This document shows positions 7,305 through 14,316 of a stretch of DNA of 19,385 bases, piece after piece. The stretch's first letter is position 1. Every line of letters starts with the position of its first letter. The translations under genes were made by a program, and so were the position numbers. The notes under the pieces are model-generated. The model was not told where the DNA came from and ran no database searches. It saw nothing but the letters and a program-made list of their open reading frames with translations. The stretch comes from an uncultured Clostridia bacterium (GTDB taxonomy: Bacteria; Bacillota_A; Clostridia; TANB77; CAG-508), in assembly GCA_947628335.1 (NCBI GenBank), contig CANQZT010000004.1:1-19385 (forward strand), in the 5' to 3' direction.

Positions 7305-7587
7305 TTATAAATCTCTCCTATCTTCAATTTTAATGTAATACGCAAAAAAATCAGTTTAAATAGCATAAACTGATTGATTTTGGAAAATTAATTATTTTCT
7401 ATAGTATAATTCATATAAATTGATATAGTACAAAACCGTACCTACTATACCCTTTTATATGTCGTTATAATTGTTTTTATATTTTATTTTTCCGAATCAA
7501 TACACTAATATTATTTATCTTCTTTTTTTGTTTTTATACATAAAATTTTAATCTCTTCTTTACCCTTTCTAGGTAACAACTGTTGAT
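7305..7587 (-). promoter_or_regulatory. Long 5' leader of the ribonuclease J gene
   Basis: The region between the promoter at 7588-7616 and the coding start is about 280 nt of AT-rich leader. It holds a possible 8-codon reading frame MYKNKKRR (7541-7515) with a weak ribosome binding site, a 7-bp hairpin (7424-7430 with 7443-7449), a second copy of ATAGTA (7401-7406) that could compete for the same pairing, and finally a terminator hairpin at 7344-7374. I do not recognise a known riboswitch family. Attenuation of ribonuclease J expression is the simplest reading; a separate small RNA is the alternative. Confidence 0.45.
7344..7374 (-). terminator. Intrinsic terminator or attenuator upstream of ribonuclease J
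   Basis: On the minus strand a perfect 9-bp stem ATCAGTTTA / TAAACTGAT (7374-7366 with 7358-7350) with a 7-nt loop is followed by an uninterrupted T run (7350-7344). It lies about 40 nt before the start codon, inside the transcribed leader. Confidence 0.75.
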
Positions 7588-7616
7588 ATTATACTATTTT
7601 TTTTTATAAAAGTCAA
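7588..7616 (-). promoter_or_regulatory. Strong sigma-A type promoter for ribonuclease J
   Basis: On the minus strand TTGACT (7616-7611), a 17-bp spacer rich in A, and a perfect TATAAT (7593-7588). It is one of the best vegetative promoter matches in the window. It points away from the glmS promoter about 70 bp further right. Confidence 0.75.
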
Positions 7617-7654
7617 TTACTAACCTAATTTTATAATATCATAATTTTTCTTTA

Positions 7655-7687
7655 TTGTACTTGCTACTTTTTTAGTTTTAGTATAAT
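7655..7687 (+). promoter_or_regulatory. Probable glmS promoter
   Basis: A perfect TATAAT (7682-7687) lies about 55 bp upstream of the ribozyme. The -35 is less clear: TTGCTA (7661-7666) is 15 bp away and TTGTAC (7655-7660) 21 bp away. Confidence 0.5.
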
Positions 7688-7740
7688 ATACTATTGTATG
7701 AATAGAAATTATGTAAAAATTAATATTTTATGAAAGGAGT

Positions 7741-7895
7741 TTTAATTGCTATAAGCGCCAGGACAATATTTTATTGTTGACGAGGTTAGAACTTATCGAA
7801 ATATTCGGCGGATGGTTCTATGGCACATGTTACTGCCATTAAATACTAGCAAAAAATAGTAGTAATACTATAACAAATCTAGTAAGGTAACTTTA
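7741..7895 (+). ncRNA. glmS ribozyme (glucosamine-6-phosphate riboswitch)
   Basis: The catalytic riboswitch lies in the glmS 5' UTR. Glucosamine-6-phosphate binds as a coenzyme, and the RNA cuts itself near its 5' end, which marks the glmS message for decay and lowers enzyme synthesis. The conserved core is plain: AAGCGCCAGGAC at 7753-7764 with predicted cleavage between A7754 and G7755, GTTGACGAGGTTAGAA at 7778-7793, then CGAAATATTCGGCGGATGG at 7799-7817 and TTCTATGGC after it. The 3' arm closes with GTTAC (7829-7833) against GTAAC (7887-7891), enclosing a TACTA/TAGTA hairpin. It lies 50 bp upstream of glmS, as in other Firmicutes. The CGG triplets in it are RNA structure, not codons. Confidence 0.95.
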
Positions 7896-7944
7896 TTTAC
7901 ATATTTCTAGTCTACTAATTATTTTAAGGAGGTACTTATATACT

Positions 7945-9783
7945 ATGTGTGGAATTGTAGGCTATATAGGAACAAAAAAAGCAAGTCCTATATTAATTGA
8001 TGGTCTTTTAAAATTAGAATATAGAGGATATGATTCAAGTGGTATTTCAACAATTGAGGATGGATACTTATCTAATATGAAAGATAAAGGAAGAGTAAAA
8101 AATTTATATGAATTAAATGGAATTGATAATCTACAAGGTACTATTGGAATTGCCCATACAAGATGGGCAACGCATGGCAAACCTTGCAAAGAAAATTCTC
8201 ATCCACATATGGATAATGAAAAAAAATTTAGTGTTGTTCACAATGGAATCATTGAAAATTATCAAGAATTAAAAAATTTTTTAACAAAAGAAGGTTACAA
8301 ATTTGTATCTGAGACAGATACAGAAACAATCCCTAATTTAATAAGTTACTACTATAAAAAAAGTAATGATACTGAAAATAGATTTCTACAAGCTGTACAC
8401 TCTGCCTGTAAAGATATTAAAGGAAGTTATGCAATAGAAGTTATTTGTAAAGATTATCCCGATAGAATGATTGTTGCTAGAAAAGATAGTCCGTTGGTAA
8501 TAGGTGTTGGAAAAAACGAAAATTATATTGCATCTGATATTCCTGCTATTCTTTCCTATACCAAAGATTTTTATTTATTAGATGATGGTGAAATAGTAGA
8601 ATTATTTAAAGATAATATTTCTTTCTATAATATGAAACTTGAAAAAATAAAAAAGGAATTAAAAAATATTGAATGGGATGCAACTTCAAGCCAAAAATCT
8701 GGATATCCTGATTATATGTTAAAGGAAATTTATGAACAACCTCATTCAGTGCGAGAAACTATTGGTTCTCGACTAATGCCAAATGAAAAAGTTAATTTTG
8801 ATGATTTAAATATATCAAAAGAATATTTAAACAATGTTAATAAAATTTACCTAATAGCTTGTGGAACTGCTATGCATGCTGGCCTTTGCGTAAAAAATAT
8901 GATTGAACAATTATGTAGAATCCCAGTTATTGTAGATATTGCATCTGAATTTAGATATAGAAACCCTTTAATTGATAATAAAACACTTTGTATTTTTATT
9001 AGTCAATCTGGTGAAACTGCTGATACAATTGCAGCACTGAAACTTGTAAAAGCAAGTGGCTCAAAAACAATAGCTATTTCTAATGTAATGGGAAGTTCAA
9101 TTACAAGAGAAGCAGATTTCACAGTATACACTCATGCTGGACCTGAAATTGCTGTTGCTTCTACTAAAGCATACACTTCTCAAGTAATCTTACTTGCACT
9201 TCTTGGAATTCATTTTGCTGAAATATTAGATCTTGGATATAATGATGAAATAAATAATATTAAACAAGCAATTTTAAAATTACCAGAACAAATACAATAT
9301 ATATTAAATAATATTAGTGAAATTGAAAAATTTGCAAAAAGAGTATATAATGAACATGACATTTTTTTCTTAGGTCGAGGAATTGATTACTGTGTAGCAT
9401 TAGAAGCTTCTTTAAAATTGAAAGAAATATCATATATTCATTCTGATGCATATGCAGCTGGAGAATTAAAACATGGGCCAATTGCTTTAATCGAAAACAA
9501 TGTTACTGTCGTTGGAATTATAACTGACAAAAATTTAGCTAGTAAAACAATTAGCAATATTCAGGAAGTTATCACTCGAGGTGCAAAAACCCTTATTATA
9601 ACAAATCAAAATTTAGAAAAAAACAATTATGAAAAAGTTATCAATATTCCTGAAACGCATCCAATGCTTTCACCTATTTTATCAGTTATTCCTTTACAAT
9701 TATTTGCTTACTATATTTCTAAAGAAAAAGGATTAGATGTAGATAAACCAAGAAATTTAGCAAAATCAGTAACTGTTGAATAA
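7945..9783 (+). CDS. glmS: Glutamine--fructose-6-phosphate aminotransferase (isomerizing)
   Basis: Makes glucosamine-6-phosphate from fructose-6-phosphate and glutamine, the first committed step to UDP-GlcNAc and so to peptidoglycan. The N-terminal glutaminase begins MCGIVGYIG, where Cys2 is the nucleophile after Met removal, with TRWATHGKP and ENSHPH typical of the domain. Two SIS sugar-isomerase domains follow (ISQSGETADTIAALK; SYIHSDAYAAGELKHGP), and the C-terminus ends in PRNLAKSVTVE, as expected for the family. At 612 residues it is full length. AGGAGG (7928-7933) precedes ATG 7945. The gene stands alone on the plus strand under the glmS ribozyme, with a hairpin at its end. Its product ultimately feeds MurA, encoded at the right end of the window. 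Confidence 0.97.
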   Translation: MCGIVGYIGTKKASPILIDGLLKLEYRGYDSSGISTIEDGYLSNMKDKGRVKNLYELNGIDNLQGTIGIAHTRWATHGKPCKENSHPHMDNEKKFSVVHNGIIENYQELKNFLTKEGYKFVSETDTETIPNLISYYYKKSNDTENRFLQAVHSACKDIKGSYAIEVICKDYPDRMIVARKDSPLVIGVGKNENYIASDIPAILSYTKDFYLLDDGEIVELFKDNISFYNMKLEKIKKELKNIEWDATSSQKSGYPDYMLKEIYEQPHSVRETIGSRLMPNEKVNFDDLNISKEYLNNVNKIYLIACGTAMHAGLCVKNMIEQLCRIPVIVDIASEFRYRNPLIDNKTLCIFISQSGETADTIAALKLVKASGSKTIAISNVMGSSITREADFTVYTHAGPEIAVASTKAYTSQVILLALLGIHFAEILDLGYNDEINNIKQAILKLPEQIQYILNNISEIEKFAKRVYNEHDIFFLGRGIDYCVALEASLKLKEISYIHSDAYAAGELKHGPIALIENNVTVVGIITDKNLASKTISNIQEVITRGAKTLIITNQNLEKNNYEKVINIPETHPMLSPILSVIPLQLFAYYISKEKGLDVDKPRNLAKSVTVE

Positions 9784-9791
9784 ATTTTAAT

Positions 9792-9821
9792 AACCGGAAT
9801 GCTTTATAATGTATTCCGGTT
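9792..9821. terminator. Hairpin between glmS and bofA
   Basis: A stem of 11 pairs (9792-9802 with 9811-9821, one G-T) built on AACCGGAAT / ATTCCGGTT. The T tract on the plus side is weak. It separates two convergent genes. Confidence 0.6.
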
Positions 9822-9833
9822 TGTGATAAATAA

Positions 9834-10103
9834 TTATATAAAAATTTTTAAAATTACTAATAATATCGCTCCTGGTATCCCTAATATTCCTGTCATTATT
9901 GCAGTTATATAATTTAACCCTACATGAAAAGAAAATACTCCTCCTATTAGATTAATTAAATATATAATAAATCCTCCTAAGATAGAATTTAAGACTAATT
10001 TTAAAATATTTTTTATTGGCAATATAAAAATTCTTCCAAATAAAAATAGAAAGCAAATACATGCAATATAAATAATTAAAGTATTTGTATCCAATTTAAT
10101 CAC
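9834..10103 (-). CDS. bofA: BofA family pro-sigma-K processing inhibitor
   Basis: A small integral membrane protein. In Bacillus BofA, with SpoIVFA, sits in the mother-cell membrane around the forespore and blocks the SpoIVFB protease until the forespore signals, delaying sigma-K activation. The 89 residues contain about three hydrophobic segments and the family C-terminus: LNSILGGFIIYLINLIGG followed by GLNYITAIMTGILGIPGA. The start is GTG 10103, with AGGA upstream. It follows a yaaL-like gene, the same neighbour as in many Firmicutes. Family members also occur in species without a clear SpoIVFA, so its exact partner here is inferred. It is the last gene of the sporulation series, convergent with glmS. 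Confidence 0.88.
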   Translation of the reverse strand: MIKLDTNTLIIYIACICFLFLFGRIFILPIKNILKLVLNSILGGFIIYLINLIGGVFSFHVGLNYITAIMTGILGIPGAILLVILKIFI

Positions 10104-10151
10104 CTGTCCTCTTATATTATCGTATGATTAAAATTGGACAATTATTCTTTT

Positions 10152-10445
10152 TTATACTGCATTTCTATCTTCAAAATCTTTTTCTTTTTTTATTTCAATT
10201 TGTTTTACCATATCTATTACAATCCCATTTTTTTTAGCTTTTTTTAGTAAATAATTCAATTTTGATTGATTTGCTTTTATTTGATACAAATAGTAATCAA
10301 TTAATTCACCTTCTGCAAATTCATAATTATTATTTGCATTTTCTAAATCCATTTTTGTTTTTATAATACTTTTTATCAATTCAGTATTTAATTCTTCTTC
10401 TGTCCTTTCTACTAATTGTAATTCTTTTACATATTCCTCATACAT
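10152..10445 (-). CDS. YaaL-like DUF2508 family protein
   Basis: A small acidic helical protein of the DUF2508 (YaaL) family, function unknown. The recognisable core is KMDLENANNNYEFAEGELID followed by YYLYQIKANQSKLNYLLKKAK. No membrane span or signal peptide is present. ATG 10445 is chosen because AAAGGAGAAT stands eight bases before it; the upstream TTG at 10451 overlaps the ribosome binding site. The protein is 97 residues long. It lies 48 bp before bofA and 60 bp after sigG. The yaaL-bofA pair is a common Firmicutes arrangement, which suggests a sporulation-linked role, but this is only association. Confidence 0.85.
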   Translation of the reverse strand: MYEEYVKELQLVERTEEELNTELIKSIIKTKMDLENANNNYEFAEGELIDYYLYQIKANQSKLNYLLKKAKKNGIVIDMVKQIEIKKEKDFEDRNAV

Positions 10446-10511
10446 TAACAATTCTCCTTTTAATTATTTATATTTTTACTTTTTTATTTTATAGGTATTT
10501 CTTAAAATAAC

Positions 10512-11285
10512 CTATTTATATAATTTCTTAATACGATGAATCGCATCTTTTTCCAACCTTGAAACCTGTGCTTGACTTATTCCAATCTCAGTTGCTACTT
10601 CTGTTTGAGTCCTCCCATCAAAAAATCTTTTAGTAATAATCATTTTTTCTCTTTCATTCAATTTCTTCATTGCTTGTTCAATAGTTATCGTATCCGTCCA
10701 TTTTTCATCTGTATTTTTATTATCACTCACTTGATCCATAATATACAAACTTTCTGCTCCATCGTTATAGACTGGTTCTTGTAAAGATAAAGGATCTTGT
10801 ATTGCCTCAAAACTAAAAACTATTTCCTCTTTATCTACTTCTATTTCTTTTGCTATTTGCTCTATTGTTGGTTCTCTTCCTAACTCCTTGGTTAATTTTT
10901 CACGTGCTTGCAAAGCTTTATATGCCAAATCTCGTATAGAACGACTTACTCTTATTGGATTATTATCTCTTAAATATCTTCTTATTTCTCCTATAATCAT
11001 TGGAACTGCATACGTAGAAAATTGAACATTTAAAGATAAATCAAAATTATCAATTGATTTAATTAACCCAACACACCCAACTTGAAATAGATCATCCATA
11101 TTTTCTGCTCTACCACTGAATCTCTGTAAAACACTCAATACTAACCTTAAATTTCCATTAATAAATTTTTCTCTTGCTAACATATCTCCCTGTTTTATTT
11201 TTATAAATAATTCATTTTTTTCTTCATTTGATAATACTGGAAGTTTTGATGTATCTACATTACTAATTTCTACTTTTCTAATCAC
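10512..11285 (-). CDS. sigG: RNA polymerase sporulation sigma factor sigma-G
   Basis: The late forespore sigma factor, which directs genes for spore DNA protection and germination. The N-terminus VEISNVDTSKLPVLSNEE is the sigma-G signature that binds the anti-sigma factors. Region 2 reads NGNLRLVLSVLQRF, then DDLFQVGCVGLIKSIDNFD. Region 3 (LTKELGREPTIEQIAKEIE) and region 4 with its helix-turn-helix (TQTEVATEIGISQAQVSRL) follow. At 257 residues it is standard. The start is GTG 11285, with AGAAGGAGG seven bases before it. It lies 86 bp after sigE, with its own forespore-type promoter at 11320-11349, as in Bacillus, where spoIIG read-through and a separate promoter coexist. One CGG occurs, out of frame. 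Confidence 0.95.
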   Translation of the reverse strand: MIRKVEISNVDTSKLPVLSNEEKNELFIKIKQGDMLAREKFINGNLRLVLSVLQRFSGRAENMDDLFQVGCVGLIKSIDNFDLSLNVQFSTYAVPMIIGEIRRYLRDNNPIRVSRSIRDLAYKALQAREKLTKELGREPTIEQIAKEIEVDKEEIVFSFEAIQDPLSLQEPVYNDGAESLYIMDQVSDNKNTDEKWTDTITIEQAMKKLNEREKMIITKRFFDGRTQTEVATEIGISQAQVSRLEKDAIHRIKKLYK

Positions 11286-11319
11286 AAAAAAGCCTCCTTC
11301 TGTGAAACACTTGTATAAA

Positions 11320-11349
11320 CAGTATTTCCAGAAGAGTAGTTTTATATTC
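11320..11349 (-). promoter_or_regulatory. Candidate sigma-F/sigma-G promoter of sigG
   Basis: On the minus strand GAATA (11349-11345), a 15-bp spacer, then GGAAATACTG (11329-11320). From memory of the consensus, the -10 fits the sigma-F pattern GGNRANAYTW at nine of ten places, and GAATA fits the sigma-G -35 GHATR. In Bacillus sigG is read by both factors. Confidence 0.5.
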
Positions 11350-11371
11350 CATAAAATAAAAAACTTATATA

Positions 11372-12109
11372 TTATCCTGTTTTACTTAAAATATCTTTTT
11401 TCATTTTATTAATTATTTTCTTTTCTAACCTAGATATATAACTTTGTGAAATTCCAAGCATATCAGCCACTTCCTTTTGGGTCTTTTCGTTACCACTAAT
11501 AAACCCAAAACGTAATTCCATAATATTCTTTTCTCTATTATTCAATTTTTGCATAGAAGCTCTTAAGAGTTTCCTATCAACTTCATCTTCTATTGCCCTC
11601 GAAGTAACATCATTATCTGTACCTAAAATATCTGATAAAAGAAGTTCATTTCCATCTCCATCTTGATTTAATGGTTCATCAATTGAAATTTCTCCTTTTA
11701 ACTTATTACTTCTTCTTAAATACATTAAAATTTCATTTTCAATACAGCGCGATGCATATGTTGCTAGTTTAATATTTTTATCAGTATTAAAAGTATTAAT
11801 TGCTTTCATAAGCCCAATGGTACCAATTGAAATTAAATCCTCAATCCCTATTCCAGTATTTTCAAACTTTTTAGCAATATATACAACTAATCTTAAATTC
11901 CTTTCTACTAACGTTTGCCTTGCATTATTATCACCTTTTGACAACGCTTGCAACATTTTTTCCTCTTCTTCTGGTTCAAGTGGTGGTGGTAATGTTTGGC
12001 TTCCTCCTATGTAATATATGGGTAATTCAGTTATATCCGTTATATCTTTATTCAAATATTTTACATAGATCGTATTAATACTAGATTTTAATATTTGCAA
12101 AATATTCAT
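11372..12109 (-). CDS. sigE: RNA polymerase sporulation sigma factor sigma-E (pro-form)
   Basis: The early mother-cell sigma factor, made as an inactive precursor. The N-terminal pro-sequence runs to about [15 protein letters not shown]; by analogy with Bacillus it is cut near the double Tyr by SpoIIGA. Region 2 includes [12 protein letters not shown] and [19 protein letters not shown], and region 4 carries [19 protein letters not shown]. The ATG at 12109 ([10 protein letters not shown]) is preferred, with AAGGTG eight bases upstream; ATG 12115 and GTG 12118 are in-frame alternatives. The start overlaps the end of spoIIGA by 29 bp in another frame, so translation is probably coupled and enzyme and substrate are made together. 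The protein is 245 residues. Its one CGG is out of frame. Confidence 0.95.
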   Translation of the reverse strand: MNILQILKSSINTIYVKYLNKDITDITELPIYYIGGSQTLPPPLEPEEEEKMLQALSKGDNNARQTLVERNLRLVVYIAKKFENTGIGIEDLISIGTIGLMKAINTFNTDKNIKLATYASRCIENEILMYLRRSNKLKGEISIDEPLNQDGDGNELLLSDILGTDNDVTSRAIEDEVDRKLLRASMQKLNNREKNIMELRFGFISGNEKTQKEVADMLGISQSYISRLEKKIINKMKKDILSKTG

Positions 12110-13012
12110 CCTCATCACACCTTTCTAAAATATCTAATCCAATTAAACCTGTATATTCACCATTTCGTGTTAAATATTTATCATATATTCCTATGATAAT
12201 ATGGTTTAATGTTGTTGTTTTATCATTACGATTAATTACTATTTTGTCTGCAACAAATCCTAATAATAATCCGATTTTGTTTTCCTAAAGAGGAAAATGG
12301 TATAACTCTAAACTTATGCAGATACTTTTTTGCTTCCTCACTTTTTATATCTTCATCTAATCCATTTAGTATAGAATTTAAGTTTTCTATTATTTCGATT
12401 GGAATTATTTGTTTTAATTCTTGCTTTTCAACTACTGCAACTGGCATACCACTAATTGGATCCTTTAATAAATTTCCAGTATCAAGCATCGCTTTTATAA
12501 TTACACTTTTTTTATTTAAAAATATTTCTATCTCACAAAACATATCATTCTTAGATATCTTCCCTTTTACTAATTTAAATGCAACATTCACAATAACAAA
12601 TCCTACAATTCCTCCAAGTAATGCAATTTTTATAGGATATGTTCCTGTTAAGTATCCATTTTGTATAAGGATATTTTGTGGCTTTATGAAATACAATAAA
12701 CAAAATGCACATCCACCAAAAGCAAATGATACTAAATAAAACAAAACAAGTTCTTTAATCAGTAGCTTAAAACTTTTAGGATAAAAAGCAATGTAAATCA
12801 TAGTAATAGATAACACCACTTTCATGAAAAAATTTGAATAAATTGTTAATATTGGTGCAAATGATATTACAGCATATATTCCGACCTAATATACTCGAAA
12901 AAAATAACTTGACTTTACTAATTTTTACTTTACTAATTATCCCTGTAGCAAACAATATAATATAGTTCATACATAAATTTTCCATGAGTATTACATCTAA
13001 ATAAATTGTCAC
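12081..13012 (-). CDS. spoIIGA: SpoIIGA sporulation sigma-E processing peptidase, split by two +1 frameshifts at CGG
   Basis: The membrane aspartic protease that cleaves pro-sigma-E after the forespore signal (SpoIIR). The start is GTG 13012, preceded by AGGAGG at seven bases, giving [19 protein letters not shown] as in the family. Several membrane spans fill the N-terminal half. The protease half has the catalytic motif [15 protein letters not shown], with the active Asp near residue 177 (183 in Bacillus), then PVAVVE. The frame shifts by +1 at CGG 12883-12881 (residue 44) and again at CGG 12273-12271 (residue 247). The C-terminus then reads [12 protein letters not shown] and [10 protein letters not shown], and ends at TAG 12081. 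The span of 932 bases is 309 codons plus stop plus two extra bases, a normal length. Without shifts only 78 residues are made. It is co-transcribed with sigE from a spoIIG-like promoter. Confidence 0.88.
12270..12273 (-). other. +1 frameshift or four-base codon site CGGA, second in spoIIGA
   Basis: In coding orientation the reading is AAA CAA AAT CGGA TTA TTA TTA GGA. Glycine here gives GKQN-G-LLLGF, and I recall a conserved Gly at this place in SpoIIGA (pattern GKxxGxL). Zero-frame reading stops at TAA 12 codons after CGG. Confidence 0.75.
12880..12883 (-). other. +1 frameshift or four-base codon site CGGA, first in spoIIGA
   Basis: In coding orientation the reading is ATA TTA GGT CGGA ATA TAT GCT. 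CGG is codon 44. Glycine gives [11 protein letters not shown] inside a membrane span, where the family has a small residue (Gly or Ala before a Leu/Ile-Tyr pair). Arginine would be out of place there. Confidence 0.75.
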
Positions 13013-13036
13013 TACATTTCCTCCTTTTGCTTTTAT

Positions 13037-13070
13037 ATTGTACAACGTTCTTGTTTAAATTTTTGTCAAA
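13037..13070 (-). promoter_or_regulatory. spoIIG-type promoter with Spo0A box
   Basis: On the minus strand TTGACA (13069-13064), a 21-bp spacer and TACAAT (13042-13037). A TTTGTCAAA sequence (13062-13070, plus strand) matches the Spo0A box TTTGTCRAA and overlaps the -35. The Bacillus spoIIG promoter has the same unusual design (22-bp spacer, Spo0A site at the -35), so expression should depend on phosphorylated Spo0A and sigma-A. Confidence 0.7.
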
Positions 13071-13081
13071 AGCTGATGTAG

Positions 13082-13119
13082 AAAAAAAGAAATAATCTAC
13101 AAAAATAGATTATTTCTTT
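13082..13119 (-). terminator. Terminator after ftsZ
   Basis: A perfect 14-bp inverted repeat (13086-13099 with 13106-13119) with a 6-nt loop, followed on the minus strand by seven T's (13088-13082). It separates the division operon from the spoIIGA-sigE unit, which therefore needs its own promoter. Confidence 0.85.
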
Positions 13120-13154
13120 TCATATTTATAATATTTAATTAGTTTTAGACAATA

Positions 13155-14270
13155 TTATTTATTTAATTTTTTATTTCTTAAAAATGATGGTATATCTAAA
13201 TCTGCTGAATTAGGCGTAGAATCTGTTTGGGTAGGCATCGAACTTATTTTTTTCTCCCAAGGCTTATTTACCTTTTCTGCAACTCCTATTGTTGATATCG
13301 GCATTTCTTGTTCAAATCCTGTAGCAATTACAGTAATTGAAATATTATCTCCCATACTTTCATCAATTACCGCACCGAATATAATATTGGCTTCTGGATC
13401 AACACTACGTTGAACAAGTTCTGCTGCTGTATTTACTTCATGTAATCCAAGATCTGGTCCTGCAGTAATATTAATAATAACTCCTCTTGCACCTTCTATA
13501 GATGTTTCTAATAATGGACTTTGTATCGCTTGTTTTGCTGCATCTTCTGCTCTGTTTTCACCTGATGCTAAACCTATTCCCATATGAGCCATTCCTGTAT
13601 TTAACATTATTGTTTTTACATCAGCAAAATCTAAATTAACAAGACCTGGTACAGCAATTAAATCTGAAATTCCTTGAACACCTTGTCTTAATACATCATC
13701 TGCCATTTTAAAAGCATCAACTATTGATGTTTTTCTATCTATAATTTGTAATAATTTATCGTTTGGAATTACTACTAATGTATCTACTTTTCCTTTTAGA
13801 CTTTCAATTCCACGTTCTGCTTGTGAAAGTCTTTTTTTACCTTCAAATGTAAATGGTTTTGTTACTACACCTATTGTTAAAATTCCCATTTCTTTTGCTG
13901 CTTGTGCAACTACTGGTGCTGCTCCAGTTCCGGTTCCACCACCCATACCAGCAGTTACAAATACCATATCTGCTCCACGTAATACTTCTGCAACTTCTGA
14001 TTTACTTTCTTCTGCTGATTGAGCTCCAATATCAGGGTTTGCTCCAGCACCTAATCCTCGAGTTATTTTTTCCCCTATTTGGATTTTAGTTCCTGCTTTT
14101 GATTCTTGTAATGCTTGTCTATCTGTATTTACTGCAATAAATTCTACTCCACGAATGCCAGATTCAACCATTCTATTTACAGCATTATTTCCTGCTCCTC
14201 CAACACCTATTACTTTTATTGTAGCTGTTCCATCTAACATTTTATCATTATTTTCATCATAGTCTACCAT
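13155..14270 (-). CDS. ftsZ: Cell division protein FtsZ
   Basis: The tubulin-like GTPase that forms the cytokinetic ring. The N-terminal GTPase domain has [17 protein letters not shown] (from residue 18), the tubulin signature GGGTGTG (residues 110-116) and NTDRQAL; the T7-loop region includes [12 protein letters not shown] short Ser/Thr linker leads to the conserved C-terminal peptide [12 protein letters not shown], which binds FtsA and other partners. At 371 residues it is full length. ATG 14270 has AGGAT upstream. It is the last gene of the division cluster, 46 bp after ftsA, with a strong terminator behind. Three CGG triplets occur in it, all out of frame (such as ACC GGA and TTC GGT), showing that the DNA string CGG itself is tolerated. 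Confidence 0.98.
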   Translation of the reverse strand: MVDYDENNDKMLDGTATIKVIGVGGAGNNAVNRMVESGIRGVEFIAVNTDRQALQESKAGTKIQIGEKITRGLGAGANPDIGAQSAEESKSEVAEVLRGADMVFVTAGMGGGTGTGAAPVVAQAAKEMGILTIGVVTKPFTFEGKKRLSQAERGIESLKGKVDTLVVIPNDKLLQIIDRKTSIVDAFKMADDVLRQGVQGISDLIAVPGLVNLDFADVKTIMLNTGMAHMGIGLASGENRAEDAAKQAIQSPLLETSIEGARGVIINITAGPDLGLHEVNTAAELVQRSVDPEANIIFGAVIDESMGDNISITVIATGFEQEMPISTIGVAEKVNKPWEKKISSMPTQTDSTPNSADLDIPSFLRNKKLNK

Positions 14271-14316
14271 TTTATAATCCTCCCAAACTTCTTATATTTT
14301 AAAATTAAAAATTTGT

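Noticed and set aside
7799..7817. CGG triplets at 7805 and 7808 as further frameshift sites
   Set aside because: They belong to the conserved core of the glmS ribozyme (TTCGGCGGATGG), which is not translated.
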